Positions 34,801-42,207 of a DNA stretch of 64,000 nt are shown in pieces. Every line of letters starts with the position of its first letter. Positions within the stretch are counted from its first letter, which is position 1. The notes below the pieces were generated by a model that saw only the letters and a list, made by a program, of their open reading frames with translations, was not told the DNA's origin and did not search any database. Source of the DNA: Nocardiopsis_B mangrovi (GTDB lineage Bacteria > Actinomycetota > Actinomycetes > Streptosporangiales > Streptosporangiaceae); the NCBI RefSeq assembly GCF_042653925.1, contig NZ_JBHSFQ010000012.1:62001-126000 (forward strand). Direction: 5' to 3'. The translations under genes were made by a program, and so were the position numbers.

Positions 34801-36459
34801 GTCGCCCCCGGCCGCGGCGCGCAGCCGCCGCGCGAGCCCGGCGTGGTCCCCGGCGACGACGGCGATGCGGGCGGGGCGGTGGGTCCTGCGGCGGGCCAGC
34901 GCGTGCCCGATGTCGGCCAGGGGGACGTCGGCGCCGTCGGTCTCGGCCCACGCGGCCAGGCGCAGGGCGGTGGCGCGGGCGGCCGCGGGGGTGCCGCCCG
35001 AGAGCGGGAACACGAGGGGCGCGCCCCCGGCCGCCGCGGCCGGCGGGGTGCGGCGCCGCGCCGGGGGGCTCTCGACGACGGCGTGGGCGTTGGTGCCGCT
35101 GATACCGAAGGAGGAGACGGCCGCCAGCCGCGCGGCCCCCGGGGCCGGCCACGGGACCGGCTCTCCGGGGACGAACAGCCCGGTGCCCTCGGCGGCGATC
35201 TCGGGGTTCCAGCGGCGGAAGTGCGGGGTGGGCGGGACGACGCCGTGGCGCACGGAGAGCACCGCCTTGATGAGCCCGACGATGCCGGCGGCGCTTTCGG
35301 TGTGGCCGAGGTTGGCCTTGACCGAGCCCAGGGCGGTGCGGCGGTCGCCGCCCCCGGCCCCGTAGACCGATGCGAGCGCGCCGAACTCGATGGGGTCGCC
35401 GAGCGGGGTGCCCGTGCCGTGTGCCTCGATCATGCCGATGTCGTCGGGGGCGCTGCCCGCCGCGGCCAGCCCCAGGCGCAGGACGTCGGCCTGGGCGAGC
35501 GGCGACGGGGCGGTGAGTCCGTTGGACCGCCCGTCCTGGTTGAGCGCCGATCCGCGCAGCAGCGCGTGGACGGCGTCGCCGTCGCGCAGGGCGTCGCCCA
35601 GCCGCTTGAGCACCACCGCCCCGCAGCCCTCGCTGCGCACCAGGCCGTCGGCGTCGGCGTCGAACGGGCGGCATCTGCCGGTGGGCGAGAGCATGCCCCA
35701 GCGGGAGAAGGAGATGCTGACGCCGGGGTCGAGGATCAGGCTGACCGCGCCGGCCACGGCGGTGTCGCATTCGCCCGAGCGCAGGCTCTGCGCCGCCAGG
35801 TGGACCGCTGTCAGCCCCGAGGAGCAGGCGGTGTCGACGGCGAGGCTCGGGCCGTTCAGGCCCAGCAGGTAGGAGATGCGGCCCGCGGCGACGGCGTGGG
35901 AGTTGCCGGTGGGAGCGTAGGTCTGGACGGCGTCGTCCCCGGCGCGCACCGCCGCGCAGCGCAGGGCGTAGTCGATGTGGGACAGACCCGCGAAGACGCC
36001 GGTGCGAGTGGCCTCCAGCGCGCCGGCCGGGAGACCCGCGTGTTCCAGGGCCTCCCAGGCGACCTCCAGGAGCACGCGCTGCTGCGGGTCCATCGCCGTG
36101 GCCTCGGCGGCGGTGATTCCGAAGGACGCGGCGTCGAACCCCCCGACGTCGTCGATGTAGCCGCCGGCGCGGGAGGCGACCCGCCCGGGCACCCCGGGTT
36201 CGGTGTCGTGGTGGCGGGCGGCGTCCCAGCGGTCGCGGGGGACCTCGCCGATGGCGTCGCGGCCGTCGGTCAGCAGCCGCCACAGCGACGCGGGGGAGCC
36301 CGTTGCGCCGGGCAGGCGGCAGGCCATGCCGATCACCGCGAGGGGTTCGCCCCAGGAGGGCGCGAAGCTGGAATTCCCGGTTCGCGCGGCACGGGCTCCA
36401 CGACGGGCGGGTCCGGCGCGCTCGGGGTCGCCGGCGCGGGTCGGGCTGCTGCCGGTCAT
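28828..36459 (-). CDS. Highly reducing type I polyketide synthase (KS-AT-DH-ER-KR-ACP)
   Basis: This 2543-aa single-module synthase has the mycocerosic-acid-synthase order. KS about 38-460: Cys212 in DTACSSGL, EAHGTGTPLGD, NLGHTESAAG. AT about 570-890: Ser662 in GHSMGE; VASHS resembles the (Y/V)ASH motif of methylmalonyl selectors. DH about 970-1300: His1006 (HRFNGVVFLP) and Asp1237 (HPLLLDACLQ). ER about 1860-2165: GGVGLAALHLA. KR about 2190-2400: TGGLGGIG, SSAAALV, YAAANA. ACP: Ser2497 (GVDSLRAL). All catalytic residues are present, so full reduction and possibly iterative use are expected. There is no thioesterase, so release is unknown. Repetitive inserts lie in the AT, the DH and the DH-ER linker. 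Confidence 0.94.
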   Translation of the reverse strand: MTGSSPTRAGDPERAGPARRGARAARTGNSSFAPSWGEPLAVIGMACRLPGATGSPASLWRLLTDGRDAIGEVPRDRWDAARHHDTEPGVPGRVASRAGGYIDDVGGFDAASFGITAAEATAMDPQQRVLLEVAWEALEHAGLPAGALEATRTGVFAGLSHIDYALRCAAVRAGDDAVQTYAPTGNSHAVAAGRISYLLGLNGPSLAVDTACSSGLTAVHLAAQSLRSGECDTAVAGAVSLILDPGVSISFSRWGMLSPTGRCRPFDADADGLVRSEGCGAVVLKRLGDALRDGDAVHALLRGSALNQDGRSNGLTAPSPLAQADVLRLGLAAAGSAPDDIGMIEAHGTGTPLGDPIEFGALASVYGAGGGDRRTALGSVKANLGHTESAAGIVGLIKAVLSVRHGVVPPTPHFRRWNPEIAAEGTGLFVPGEPVPWPAPGAARLAAVSSFGISGTNAHAVVESPPARRRTPPAAAAGGAPLVFPLSGGTPAAARATALRLAAWAETDGADVPLADIGHALARRRTHRPARIAVVAGDHAGLARRLRAAAGGDRDPAAGTAGGTAPVGAQRPPVWVFSGQGSQWAGMGAGLLRGEPAFAAAVDAIDPLVRAESGFSVREALAGGEAAVGIDRVQPTLFAFQVALAAAWRSHGVEPGAVVGHSMGEAAAAVVSGALTLADGVRVICRRSALLAALPGDGAMAAVELSGDEVERTLARAGAGPAVADGFPGGEVEPGIAGGGTGAVVADASPVEEGEGTVAGGATGVVVAVRNSPESTVVAGPPAEVDRLIGIWQDSGTPARRVAVDVASHSPAVAPLLDSITAALSEVRPRTPAVRCYGTVGPDPRAVPAFDAAYWADNLRRPVRFDSAVRALADDGHRVFVELAPHPLLTRAVEATAREAGRTVTALPSLRRDEDGPTALRARAGALHCAGSPVDWERAHPGGAHADLPPSAWDHRTFLLPPAEAGYGGAPGHPLLGAHTVLPDDHGRHVWNADIGTAELPWLADHRFNGVVFLPLAAYVEMAVTAARTVFAAGPADIEVTGLKLEAFLAVDEHTLLSTRADLDPVGDTAAFSVFAKEGTEWVRTASARLHHTTRRSALYPEPSDTARPDGNGAGADGNDARPGGNGAHADVDGTRPDRDSGRAGRDAALSDGNGVHAHGDGGGADGDGGRELTAEEFYRLLDRTPIGLGPLFRGVRGVRMPAGASSDTAAAEGRLAVAHAARAAGDTCTVHPLLLDACLQLFAAPLLDRTPDCRVGLPNAVGRIRPHGPIGTGAHCEVQGRRDPSGGVTGRFRLRSADGTPLLDADDVRIVVDTDDHPRLAERLHRVVWSETPSPSHADPTTGPAAAETGVCAAHLTDGTTTDTETAPAVGAAAGAAGSCSGEPSAPPPVARTVPAVLSADGAGDTAAPRMMTAADIEAGRAVGVAGHVADGTDAFPVEGAAAGGVPGRAAGVRRGAHSVPSVDARVVSAGRSGEGVGSVSVECSAPRVPVAADGVDGRVVGVVAHVADGTGTAPVEEVAGTPDGAAGVRPGRSSAPSADARVVSAALSVDGAGPRVADLAAAGAMEAVGVIGRVGCGERASGPLPEMTAASWAGALPVPGDPGTASATLPVHDGPASAGRPASGGGDAVSAGPGAGRASRAAGNALAGAVASPPGAWVVLAEAGALSASVIAARITGSGGAATTVALAADGVLPDTLPDILRDHPGHLRGIVVVAAPPRPVPDPRRARERVTTVLRLLRHLLAGDNGPLPRLVVVTTDACPVLPGDGSAADQAPLRALTRAAGHEHPELDIVHIDTDSATPPARVAEEILSAHADPDVALRAGRRYTARLRRAPLGPDERRRTRCAPGRSTVALRVRTPGDLASLEPAVSARRAPAPGEAEVRVHAAGLNYADVLQAMGVYPGTRPLGADAAGTVERVGAGVHGLAPGDRVALMADGALRGHVTVPVDAVIPLPADLDLTDAAALPCAYVTAWYALRHLARPRPGEAVLIHCATGGVGLAALHLARAAGARVLATAGSEAKRDLLRAMGVEHVMDSRTLGFAEQAREITGGAGVDVVLNCLTGRAQRAGMAALRVGGRFVEIGKRDLHSGAGIDPAPFRNNISFTGVDLARIAADRPDLLAELIAEVAAELAAGRLPALPVTARPLAEAADAFRTMAAAAHTGKLVLTLPDPDGPPDAVADPADVPVVRDGAYVITGGLGGIGLRLAAHLGGNGATRVVLNGRSAPGPAAAAVARLRAAGTDVRVVPGDIAAPGTAERLVAEAEADGVPLRGAAHAAAVIADGTVALLDDATLDRAWRAKAEGAWRLHQATADRDLDWWLAFSSAAALVAPPGQAGYAAANAWLDGLATWRRANGLPATSIAWGAWAGLGAGAHMARQGHTMITPDEGIAAVDRLLRHDRTCTGYLPADVDLWRTTMPHAVASPYFADLVGDGSGPAHAEAGTDTGFLERVRAAGVARAGELVTEHLAAQLRDILGVTARDIGGDARLTDLGVDSLRALELRTRVEQRLGVRVPAKLVWADGTLGGLADHVAAVLTKRGPR
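31740..32400 (-). repeat. In-frame degenerate tandem repeats in the PKS DH-ER linker
   Basis: The translated linker repeats a unit of about 78 residues at least twice (HVADGT..PVE...AAGVR.G..S.PS.DARVVSA). At DNA level ctcgacaggg recurs at 31906 and 32140, a 234-bp offset. A weaker third copy is visible to the left. The units are Ala/Gly/Val-rich and not a known domain. Confidence 0.7.
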
Positions 36460-36520
36460 GTCGGTGGTGCTCCGTTCGCGATGGGCGGGGGCGACGGCGG
36501 TGTGGCGGCCCCGGATCGAC

Positions 36521-36838
36521 TCAGCGCGGGAAGGACCGCCCCGCGGGGGCGGCGGCGACCGGCGCGCGGCCGGCGGCGGCCGCCGGGTGGGCCCCGGTGA
36601 CCAGGTGCCGGGCCAGGGTGTCGATGGTCGGGTATTGCCAGGCGAGCAGGGTGGGGACGGGGCGCCCCATGTGAATCTCCAGCGCTCCGGTCAACTCCGT
36701 CGCACCGCGGGAGGTGAGTCCGAGCGCGGTGAACGGCACGGCCGGATCGACCTGCCAGGGATCGGCCGCGGTGCGCCGGGCGACCTCCTCGATCAGCCAG
36801 GCGCGCAGCTCCGAAACACCGTCGACCGCGTCGGTCAT
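36521..36838 (-). CDS. Free-standing acyl carrier protein
   Basis: This 105-aa ACP carries its phosphopantetheine attachment Ser43 in ALGLTSRGATEL, where DSL is replaced by TSR as in many FAAL-associated loading ACPs, and the helix-III end LLAWQYPTIDTLARHLV. The C-terminal tail is Ala/Pro-rich. The ATG at 36838 follows GGGGAA. It is 61 bp upstream of the PKS and first in the operon. It is the most likely acceptor of the acyl group from the FAAL. Confidence 0.9.
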   Translation of the reverse strand: MTDAVDGVSELRAWLIEEVARRTAADPWQVDPAVPFTALGLTSRGATELTGALEIHMGRPVPTLLAWQYPTIDTLARHLVTGAHPAAAAGRAPVAAAPAGRSFPR

Positions 36839-36906
36839 TTTCCATTCCCCATTTTCGAACCGGATATTAACGACAGAACGACACGCCGCGTCGGACGCCG
36901 GATGCG

Positions 36907-36935
36907 AGTATCCTCCCACATTCACCATGGTGCAA
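36907..36935 (-). promoter_or_regulatory. Promoter of the ACP-PKS operon
   Basis: On the minus strand TTGCAC (36935-36930), 17 bp, then GATACT (36912-36907) form a good sigma-70-type promoter about 70 bp upstream of the ACP ATG. Confidence 0.6.
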
Positions 36936-37233
36936 CACGCACCGCGCATACCCACGTACCACGGAAGCGGACATCCCACCCGTGTCGCCCATTGGGCCGA
37001 CACGCCCATCGCACCAGGGAACGGCAGCGCAGCGCCCCTCTGAGAGCAATATCAAGGATTCTCATCAAAGGTTTTCCGAATTCCCATGCGAAACGGACAC
37101 CCGCGCCACGGAAGGCATTTCCGGCACCCTGCGGTTCAGAGGGTCCGATTCATCGCCGGCAACGGATCCGAAATGATACGGGCATCGCACGGTCGCGCCA
37201 ATGCGCGCCGGACCCCAGCCGCATCGAAATGGC

Positions 37234-37332
37234 AATGCGGCGTTCGCGCGGATGCCCGCGCGAACGCCGCATTCCGGTGCGCGAGGGGAACGCCCCCTCG
37301 CGCCGCCGCGCGGACCGGGTTCCGCGGTCCGC
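37234..37332. terminator. Cluster of three hairpins
   Basis: Perfect stems at 37234-37250/37257-37273 (17 bp, 6-nt loop), 37279-37288/37294-37303 (10 bp, 5-nt loop) and 37310-37316/37326-37332 (7 bp, 9-nt loop). They lie just beyond the AIM24 stop and probably terminate that leftward transcript before the PKS promoter. Confidence 0.7.
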
Positions 37333-37375
37333 TGCGGGGGCGGTGAACGGGGCGCGGCCCCGCCCACCGCCGGGG

Positions 37376-38038
37376 TCAGCCCGCCTGGACCGGGACCTGG
37401 GGGCCTTCGGACGCCTGCACCAGGACGAACCCCTGGCCTTCGAACGCCAGCTGCACGGCCTCGCCGCTGCCGCGGCCGATCAGCGCCCCGGCCTTGACCG
37501 TGCGGCGCACACCGGTGTGCAGAGACGACGACCAGGCGACCGCGGAGTCGGTGTCGACGAAGGTGGGCTGGTCGACATTGAGCAGCACCGGCATGCCGTG
37601 GCAGGCGATCGCGATCCGCCCGTGCCCGGTGAACACCGTGTTGAACAGCCCGCCGGTGGCGATCCCCGCACCCTCGACACGCTTGATGTCCCAGCTCAGG
37701 CCGGACTCGAAAGCGAGCACGTTCTCGCCGCTGACCGTGACGGAGTCACCGTCGAGATCGATGACGTGCACGTCCCAGGCGTCGCGCGCCAGGAAGACGT
37801 CGCCGCGCCCGGAGACCTTCATCAGCGGCAGGCCCTCGCCGGTGACCGCCTTCTTGAACAGCTTCCCGAGGCCGCCCGCCCCCTGGTAGGCGAAGTCCAC
37901 CTCGCCCTGGTAGGCGACCATGGCGCCCTGCCGGGCGAAGAACTCGCCGTTGAAGCTCACCCGGAGCATCTTGGGGTTCTGGAGGGTCATCCCCGGCTGG
38001 GCGGATTCCCGTACTTGATCGAACAGTTCGCTACGCAT
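37376..38038 (-). CDS. AIM24 family protein
   Basis: This 220-aa beta-rich protein of the AIM24/TIGR00266 family has MLRVSFNGEFFARQGAMVAYQGEVDFAYQG, KVSGRGDVFLA, GENVLAFESGLSWDIKRV and GLFNTVFTGHGRIAIACHG. The bacterial function is unknown; the mitochondrial relative affects inner-membrane organisation. It lies 64 bp downstream of the HhH-protein gene on the same strand and may be co-transcribed. Confidence 0.93.
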   Translation of the reverse strand: MRSELFDQVRESAQPGMTLQNPKMLRVSFNGEFFARQGAMVAYQGEVDFAYQGAGGLGKLFKKAVTGEGLPLMKVSGRGDVFLARDAWDVHVIDLDGDSVTVSGENVLAFESGLSWDIKRVEGAGIATGGLFNTVFTGHGRIAIACHGMPVLLNVDQPTFVDTDSAVAWSSSLHTGVRRTVKAGALIGRGSGEAVQLAFEGQGFVLVQASEGPQVPVQAG

Positions 38039-38102
38039 GCCCCAATCCTCCCCGATCTCCGCACACGACGGTGCAGGATCGGGGAGGCGGCGGCCCCGCG
38101 GG

Positions 38103-38747
38103 TCAGGAGGCCATGGCGCGGATTCGGGCGACGACCGCGTCGTCGCGGGCCGCGGTGGCGAGGCCGGCGGCGAAGGACGCCGCGTCCTGGCTCGGCACCA
38201 GCGCGCCCAGGCGCGCCTCGGATTCGGGCAGGCCCAGGCGGGCCGCCCCGTCGCGGGCGCGGCGGTCGGTGTAGGGACGCAGCCAGGGCCAGATCGCCTG
38301 CGCCTCGCGGCAGAATATCGCCGCCCCGGTCGGGCCGATGCCCGGGAAGCGGCGCAGGCCCTTTTCGAGCCGGGCGCGCGAGCCGTCCGCCTCGGCGGCG
38401 AGCCGGCGCAGGTCGCCGCCGTAGTCGTCGATCAGCAAGCGTGCGCACTCCCCGAGCCGCGTGGCGGTGCTCTCGTCGTAGCGCACGTAGCCGCCCCGCC
38501 CCAGCGCCTTGACCCTTTGCCGCCAGGTCATGCCGGCCATCCCGCGCGGCGTCGTACCGCCGGCCGCCATCAGTTCGCGGGCGGCGGCGACGGCGATGCC
38601 GGCGGAGATGGGCGCGGACAGCAGGTTCACCAGGACCAGCAGCTGCCACAGAGGCGCCGGCCGGTCCGCAAGGCGGATCCCGGCGCGGCGCGACAACGGT
38701 TCGGTCTCGTCGACGACGGCGCGTGCGACGTTCTTCTGCGACGCCAT
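38103..38747 (-). CDS. Endonuclease III-like HhH protein
   Basis: This 214-aa all-helical protein has a helix-hairpin-helix segment LRRFPGIGPTGAAIFCRE, like the HhH-GPD base-excision superfamily. The family Lys is not at the usual place of the Nth motif and no 4Fe-4S Cys cluster is seen. Similar actinobacterial proteins are annotated as endonucleases without biochemical proof. The N-terminal half (LWQLLVLVNLLSAPISAGIAVAAARELMAAG) resembles the DNA-glycosylase helical core. Activity is uncertain. Confidence 0.75.
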   Translation of the reverse strand: MASQKNVARAVVDETEPLSRRAGIRLADRPAPLWQLLVLVNLLSAPISAGIAVAAARELMAAGGTTPRGMAGMTWRQRVKALGRGGYVRYDESTATRLGECARLLIDDYGGDLRRLAAEADGSRARLEKGLRRFPGIGPTGAAIFCREAQAIWPWLRPYTDRRARDGAARLGLPESEARLGALVPSQDAASFAAGLATAARDDAVVARIRAMAS

Positions 38748-38875
38748 GGTTCCTCCTTCCCCAAGGGCCGCGGTCGACCCTCGGGGGCGCCACTACCCGC
38801 GCGGACGCGCTTCCACCGTCCCGGGCCGGGCGGGAGCACCGGCCACCGCGAAGCGCCTGCGGGTAGGCTGGACCC

Positions 38876-39289
38876 ATGACCAGCAGCCCCGAAGCCGCCC
38901 CCACCGGGAGCGCCGGCGCCTTCGACGACGTCGTCTTCGACGTCTTCGCCCGGCGGTGCGCCTCGCGCAGCGCCCTTGAGAACATCACCGGCCGCTGGGG
39001 CGTCCTCGTGCTGGCGGCGCTGCACGACGGCACCTACCGCTTCAACGCGCTGCGCCGCCGGGTCGACGGCGTCAGCGAGAAGATGCTCGCCCAGACGCTG
39101 CACACTCTGGAGCGCGACGGCCTGGTCGTGCGCACGGTCCTGGGGCAGATCCCGCCCCGCGTCGAGTACTCGCTCACCCCGCTGGGCCGCGACACCTCCG
39201 CGAAGCTGCTGGAGCTGATCGGCTTCCTCGAAGACCGCATGGGCGAGGTCGTCGCGGCCCGCGACGGCTACGACTCCGCCCGCGGCTGA
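38876..39289 (+). CDS. HxlR-family transcriptional regulator
   Basis: This 137-aa winged-helix protein of the HxlR (DUF24) family carries RRCASRSALENITGRWGVLVLAAL with the conserved Cys, RFNALRRRVDGVSEKMLAQTLHTLERDGLVVR and PPRVEYSLTPLG. HxlR proteins often sense aldehydes, quinones or redox state through that Cys. A TAGGCT -10-like hexamer (38864-38869) ends 6 nt before the ATG, so the mRNA is probably leaderless. It is convergent with hmgA; targets may include the divergent HhH/AIM24 genes. Confidence 0.92.
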   Translation: MTSSPEAAPTGSAGAFDDVVFDVFARRCASRSALENITGRWGVLVLAALHDGTYRFNALRRRVDGVSEKMLAQTLHTLERDGLVVRTVLGQIPPRVEYSLTPLGRDTSAKLLELIGFLEDRMGEVVAARDGYDSARG

Positions 39290-39328
39290 CCCCGCGCCGC
39301 TCCGGCCGGCCCGCGGCCGCCGGACGCA

Positions 39329-40531
39329 TCACCGGTCGGGCCCGCGGCCCGACCACGTCCACGCGTAGCCCGCGTCCTCGGCCGCCGCGCCGCCCTCACC
39401 GAGGTCCAGCGGGCGGAACGTGTCGACCATGACGGCCAGCTCGTCGAACGCCTGCACACCGATGCTGCGCTCGTAGGCGCCCGGCTGCGGCCCGTGCGAG
39501 TGCCCGCCCGGGTGCAGGGAGACCGACCCCTGGCCGATCCCGGATCCCCTGCGCGCCTCGTAGTCGCCGCCGCAGTAGAACATGACCTCGTCGGAGTCGA
39601 CGTTGGAGTGGTAGTAGGGCACGGGGATCGACAGCGGGTGGTAGTCCACCTTGCGCGGGACGAAGTTGCAGATGACGAAGTTGGTCCCGGCGAAGACCTG
39701 GTGCACCGGCGGCGGCTGGTGCACGCGCCCGGTGATCGGCTGGAAGTCGGCGATGTTGAACGCGTAGGGGTACAGGCAGCCGTCCCAGCCCACGACGTCG
39801 AAGGGGTGGTGCGGGTAGGTGTAGCGGGTTCCGGCGATCCCGCCGGGGCCGCTCCCGCGGTGCTTGATGAGCACGTCGACGTCGGCGCCGTCTGCCAGCA
39901 GCGGCGCCGAGGGGCCGCGCAGGTCGCGCTCGCAGTAGGGGGCGTGCTCCAGCAGCTGGCCGTAGGCCGACAGGTACCGGCGGGGCGGCGCGATGTGGCT
40001 GTTGGCCTCGATCGCGTAGGCCCGCAGCGGCTCGGCGCCGCGCGGGACCCAGCGGTGGGTGGTGGAGCGCGGGATGACCGCGTAGTCGCCGGCGGCGACC
40101 TCGAGCGCGCCGAAAACGGTCTCCAGGGTGGCCGATCCCGACTCGATGTAGACGCACTCGTCGCCGATGCCGTTGCGGTACAGCTCCGAGGGGCGCCCCG
40201 CGGCCACATAGGAGATGCGCACGTCGTCGTTGCCCAGGATCAGGCGCCGCCCCGTCACGGCGTCGGTTGCCGCCCAGCCGGCGCCGAAGAGCGTGTGCAG
40301 CCTAAGGTGGCGCGGGATGAGCGGCGCGTTGGGCGTGCGGGTCTGGTCGGGGGGCCGCCAGGGCGCGGCGTCCACGATCGCCGAGGGGATGTGGCGGTGG
40401 TAGAGCAGTGAGGAGTCGGCGGAGAACCCCTCCTCGCCCATCAGCTCCTCGTAGTAGAGGCCGCCCTCGGGGCTGCGGTGCTGGGTGTGCCGGGTGGGCG
40501 GGACCTCACCCAGGAGGCGGTAGTACGCCAT
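39329..40531 (-). CDS. hmgA: Homogentisate 1,2-dioxygenase
   Basis: This 400-aa Fe(II) dioxygenase opens homogentisate to maleylacetoacetate. Cupin and family landmarks are GEECVYIESGSATLETVFG-like DECVYIE, PRSTTHRWVP, YPHHPFDVVGWDGCLYPYAFN, and the metal site HQVFAGTNF...PYYHSNVDSDEVMFY followed by HPGGHSHGPQPG. The length suits the shorter bacterial group. The start overlaps the upstream monooxygenase gene by 26 bp and has GGAAGGA 9 nt upstream. It is last in the MBL-monooxygenase-hmgA operon. Confidence 0.94.
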   Translation of the reverse strand: MAYYRLLGEVPPTRHTQHRSPEGGLYYEELMGEEGFSADSSLLYHRHIPSAIVDAAPWRPPDQTRTPNAPLIPRHLRLHTLFGAGWAATDAVTGRRLILGNDDVRISYVAAGRPSELYRNGIGDECVYIESGSATLETVFGALEVAAGDYAVIPRSTTHRWVPRGAEPLRAYAIEANSHIAPPRRYLSAYGQLLEHAPYCERDLRGPSAPLLADGADVDVLIKHRGSGPGGIAGTRYTYPHHPFDVVGWDGCLYPYAFNIADFQPITGRVHQPPPVHQVFAGTNFVICNFVPRKVDYHPLSIPVPYYHSNVDSDEVMFYCGGDYEARRGSGIGQGSVSLHPGGHSHGPQPGAYERSIGVQAFDELAVMVDTFRPLDLGEGGAAAEDAGYAWTWSGRGPDR

Positions 40532-42197
40532 CGTCGTGCTCCTTCCGTGGTGGGGGGACGCGGGTGGCCGCCGTGCCGCCGGTCCCGCTGTCGTCCGCCG
40601 CGCCGGTGGCGGCGCGCACGGCCGCGGCGATGCCCGCTGGGTCGCCGGCGAGGGGGACGGCGGCGATGTGGGCGTCGGGGCGCAGCAGCCACACCTCCCC
40701 CGGGCGGCTGCCCAGGGCGCGCGACAGGGTGCCCGAGGGGTCGATGCGGGGCAGCGCCCAGGTTTCGACGGGGGCCGGCGTGGCCTGCTCGGCGGCCGAG
40801 CGCACGGCCTCCACCTCGGCGGTTCCGGTGGTGAGCAGCGTCAGCCCCGCGCGGGCGAGCGGGCGCAGCCGGGAGGACCCGGGGGCGCCGGGGACCGTGA
40901 CGGGTGCATCGGGCACCAGGACGCCGGGGCAGGGCGCGGGCGCGCGGCCGCGCGGCGGGCGGCCGGGGAAGGGGCGGTCGGCGGCGGGGGTGGTCAGCGG
41001 GGACGCGGTGTACCAGAAGGGCTCGCTGAGCCGGCCGGAGTCGACCAGGGCCTTGGCGGAGTCGTCGGTGACGGCGCGCCGCAGGACGTCGCGCCGGTGG
41101 GCGTGGCCGGCATCGTCGCGGGGGACCAGGAAGCGCATGGTCGCGCCGGTGATCTCGGCGTTCTCGCGGGCCGCGGCGCGGCGCTCGGTGTCGTAGGTCT
41201 CCAGCAGGTCCTCCCCCGCCCACCCGTTGCGGTCGAACGCGATCTTCCAGGCGGCGTTCTCGGCGTCCTGGACGCCGGAGTTGAGGCCGCGGGCGCCGAA
41301 CGGGGCGAAGAGGTGGGCGCAGTCGCCGGCCAGCAGCACCCGGCCCGCCCGCATCCTGCTGGCCACGCGGGTGTGGAAGCGGTAGACCGACCGCCACACC
41401 ACCTCGTAGGGTGTGTCGCCGATGATCTGCCGGATCCGGCGCTCCAGCCCGCCGGACGCCTCTTCCCGGCCGAGGTCGAAGCCGGGCGGCACCTGCCAGT
41501 CGATGCGGTACACCGACCCGGGGCAGGGGTGGATGAGGACCTGTCTGCCCGGGTTCCACGCGGGGTCGAAGTAGAAGCGGCGCTCGCGCTCCCAGCCGGT
41601 GAGGTCGGCGCGGATGTCGCAGATGAGGAAGCGGTCCTCGAAGCTCTCCCCGGGAAAGCCGATGCCCAGGCCCTCGCGCGCCACGCGCCCGTGCGCGCCC
41701 AGGCAGGCCAGGGCGTGGGAGCCGCGCAGCCGGACGGCGCCGGCGGGGGTGCGGCAGTGGGCGGTGACGCCGTCGCCGTCCTGTTCGACGGCGACGACCT
41801 CGTGGGACCACCGCACGTCCAGGCCGAGGTCGGCGATGCGCTCGTCCAGGATCTGCTCGGTGCGGGCCTGGGAGATGTTCACGAACGGGGGGAGGGTGCC
41901 GGCGCCGGGCCCGCCGGGCGCGGCGCTGAACAGTTCGCGGTCGCGGTAGAACGTCCGCGCGGTGTCCCAGGTCAGTCCTTCCTCTGCGATGGCGCCGGCC
42001 CCGACGGTGTCCCAGATGTCGAGGACGTCGCGCTGCTGGACGATCGCGCGGGACCCGGCGACGTCGCGGCGGGGCCGCCCGTCGAGCAGGGTCACGGGAA
42101 CGCCCCAGCGGGCCAGGAGCAGGGCGGCGGTCTGGCCCACCGGACCGGCGCCCAGCACCAGGACCGGAGGGCTTGCTGCGGTGGCGTCTGCGGGCAC
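40506..42197 (-). CDS. FAD-dependent aromatic hydroxylase (MhpA/PheA-type group A monooxygenase)
   Basis: This 563-aa flavoprotein has the N-terminal FAD motif LVLGAGPVGQTAALLLARWG, the DG-like segment and the second FAD motif AGDCAHLFAPFGARGLNSGVQDAENAAWKI, plus a thioredoxin-like C-terminal domain. It should hydroxylate a phenolic ring with NAD(P)H and O2; next to hmgA, the likely product is homogentisate or an analogue (e.g. from a hydroxyphenylacetate). The start is GTG 42197 with GGAGG 5 nt upstream, only 10 bp after the MBL stop. Substrate is inferred, not seen. Confidence 0.87.
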   Translation of the reverse strand: MPADATAASPPVLVLGAGPVGQTAALLLARWGVPVTLLDGRPRRDVAGSRAIVQQRDVLDIWDTVGAGAIAEEGLTWDTARTFYRDRELFSAAPGGPGAGTLPPFVNISQARTEQILDERIADLGLDVRWSHEVVAVEQDGDGVTAHCRTPAGAVRLRGSHALACLGAHGRVAREGLGIGFPGESFEDRFLICDIRADLTGWERERRFYFDPAWNPGRQVLIHPCPGSVYRIDWQVPPGFDLGREEASGGLERRIRQIIGDTPYEVVWRSVYRFHTRVASRMRAGRVLLAGDCAHLFAPFGARGLNSGVQDAENAAWKIAFDRNGWAGEDLLETYDTERRAAARENAEITGATMRFLVPRDDAGHAHRRDVLRRAVTDDSAKALVDSGRLSEPFWYTASPLTTPAADRPFPGRPPRGRAPAPCPGVLVPDAPVTVPGAPGSSRLRPLARAGLTLLTTGTAEVEAVRSAAEQATPAPVETWALPRIDPSGTLSRALGSRPGEVWLLRPDAHIAAVPLAGDPAGIAAAVRAATGAADDSGTGGTAATRVPPPRKEHDDGVLPPPG

Positions 42198-42207
42198 GGG
42201 GGCCTCC

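Larger units (their letters stand above)
36839..37375. other. Regulatory and hairpin-rich region between the PKS locus and AIM24
   Basis: About 540 bp without a gene, markedly less GC-rich than its flanks on the ACP side. It holds the ACP-PKS promoter (36907-36935) and three successive strong hairpins (37234-37332). Confidence 0.6.

Noticed and set aside
29056..36600. Antisense open frame of about 2500 codons opposite the PKS
   Set aside because: Such frames arise from GC bias of the coding strand. The translation is Gly/Arg/Ala-rich with no domains, while the opposite strand encodes a complete PKS.
36521..37009. Longer N-terminal start for the free ACP
   Set aside because: The extra 57 residues have no ACP similarity and would cover the predicted promoter; ATG 36838 has its own ribosome binding site.
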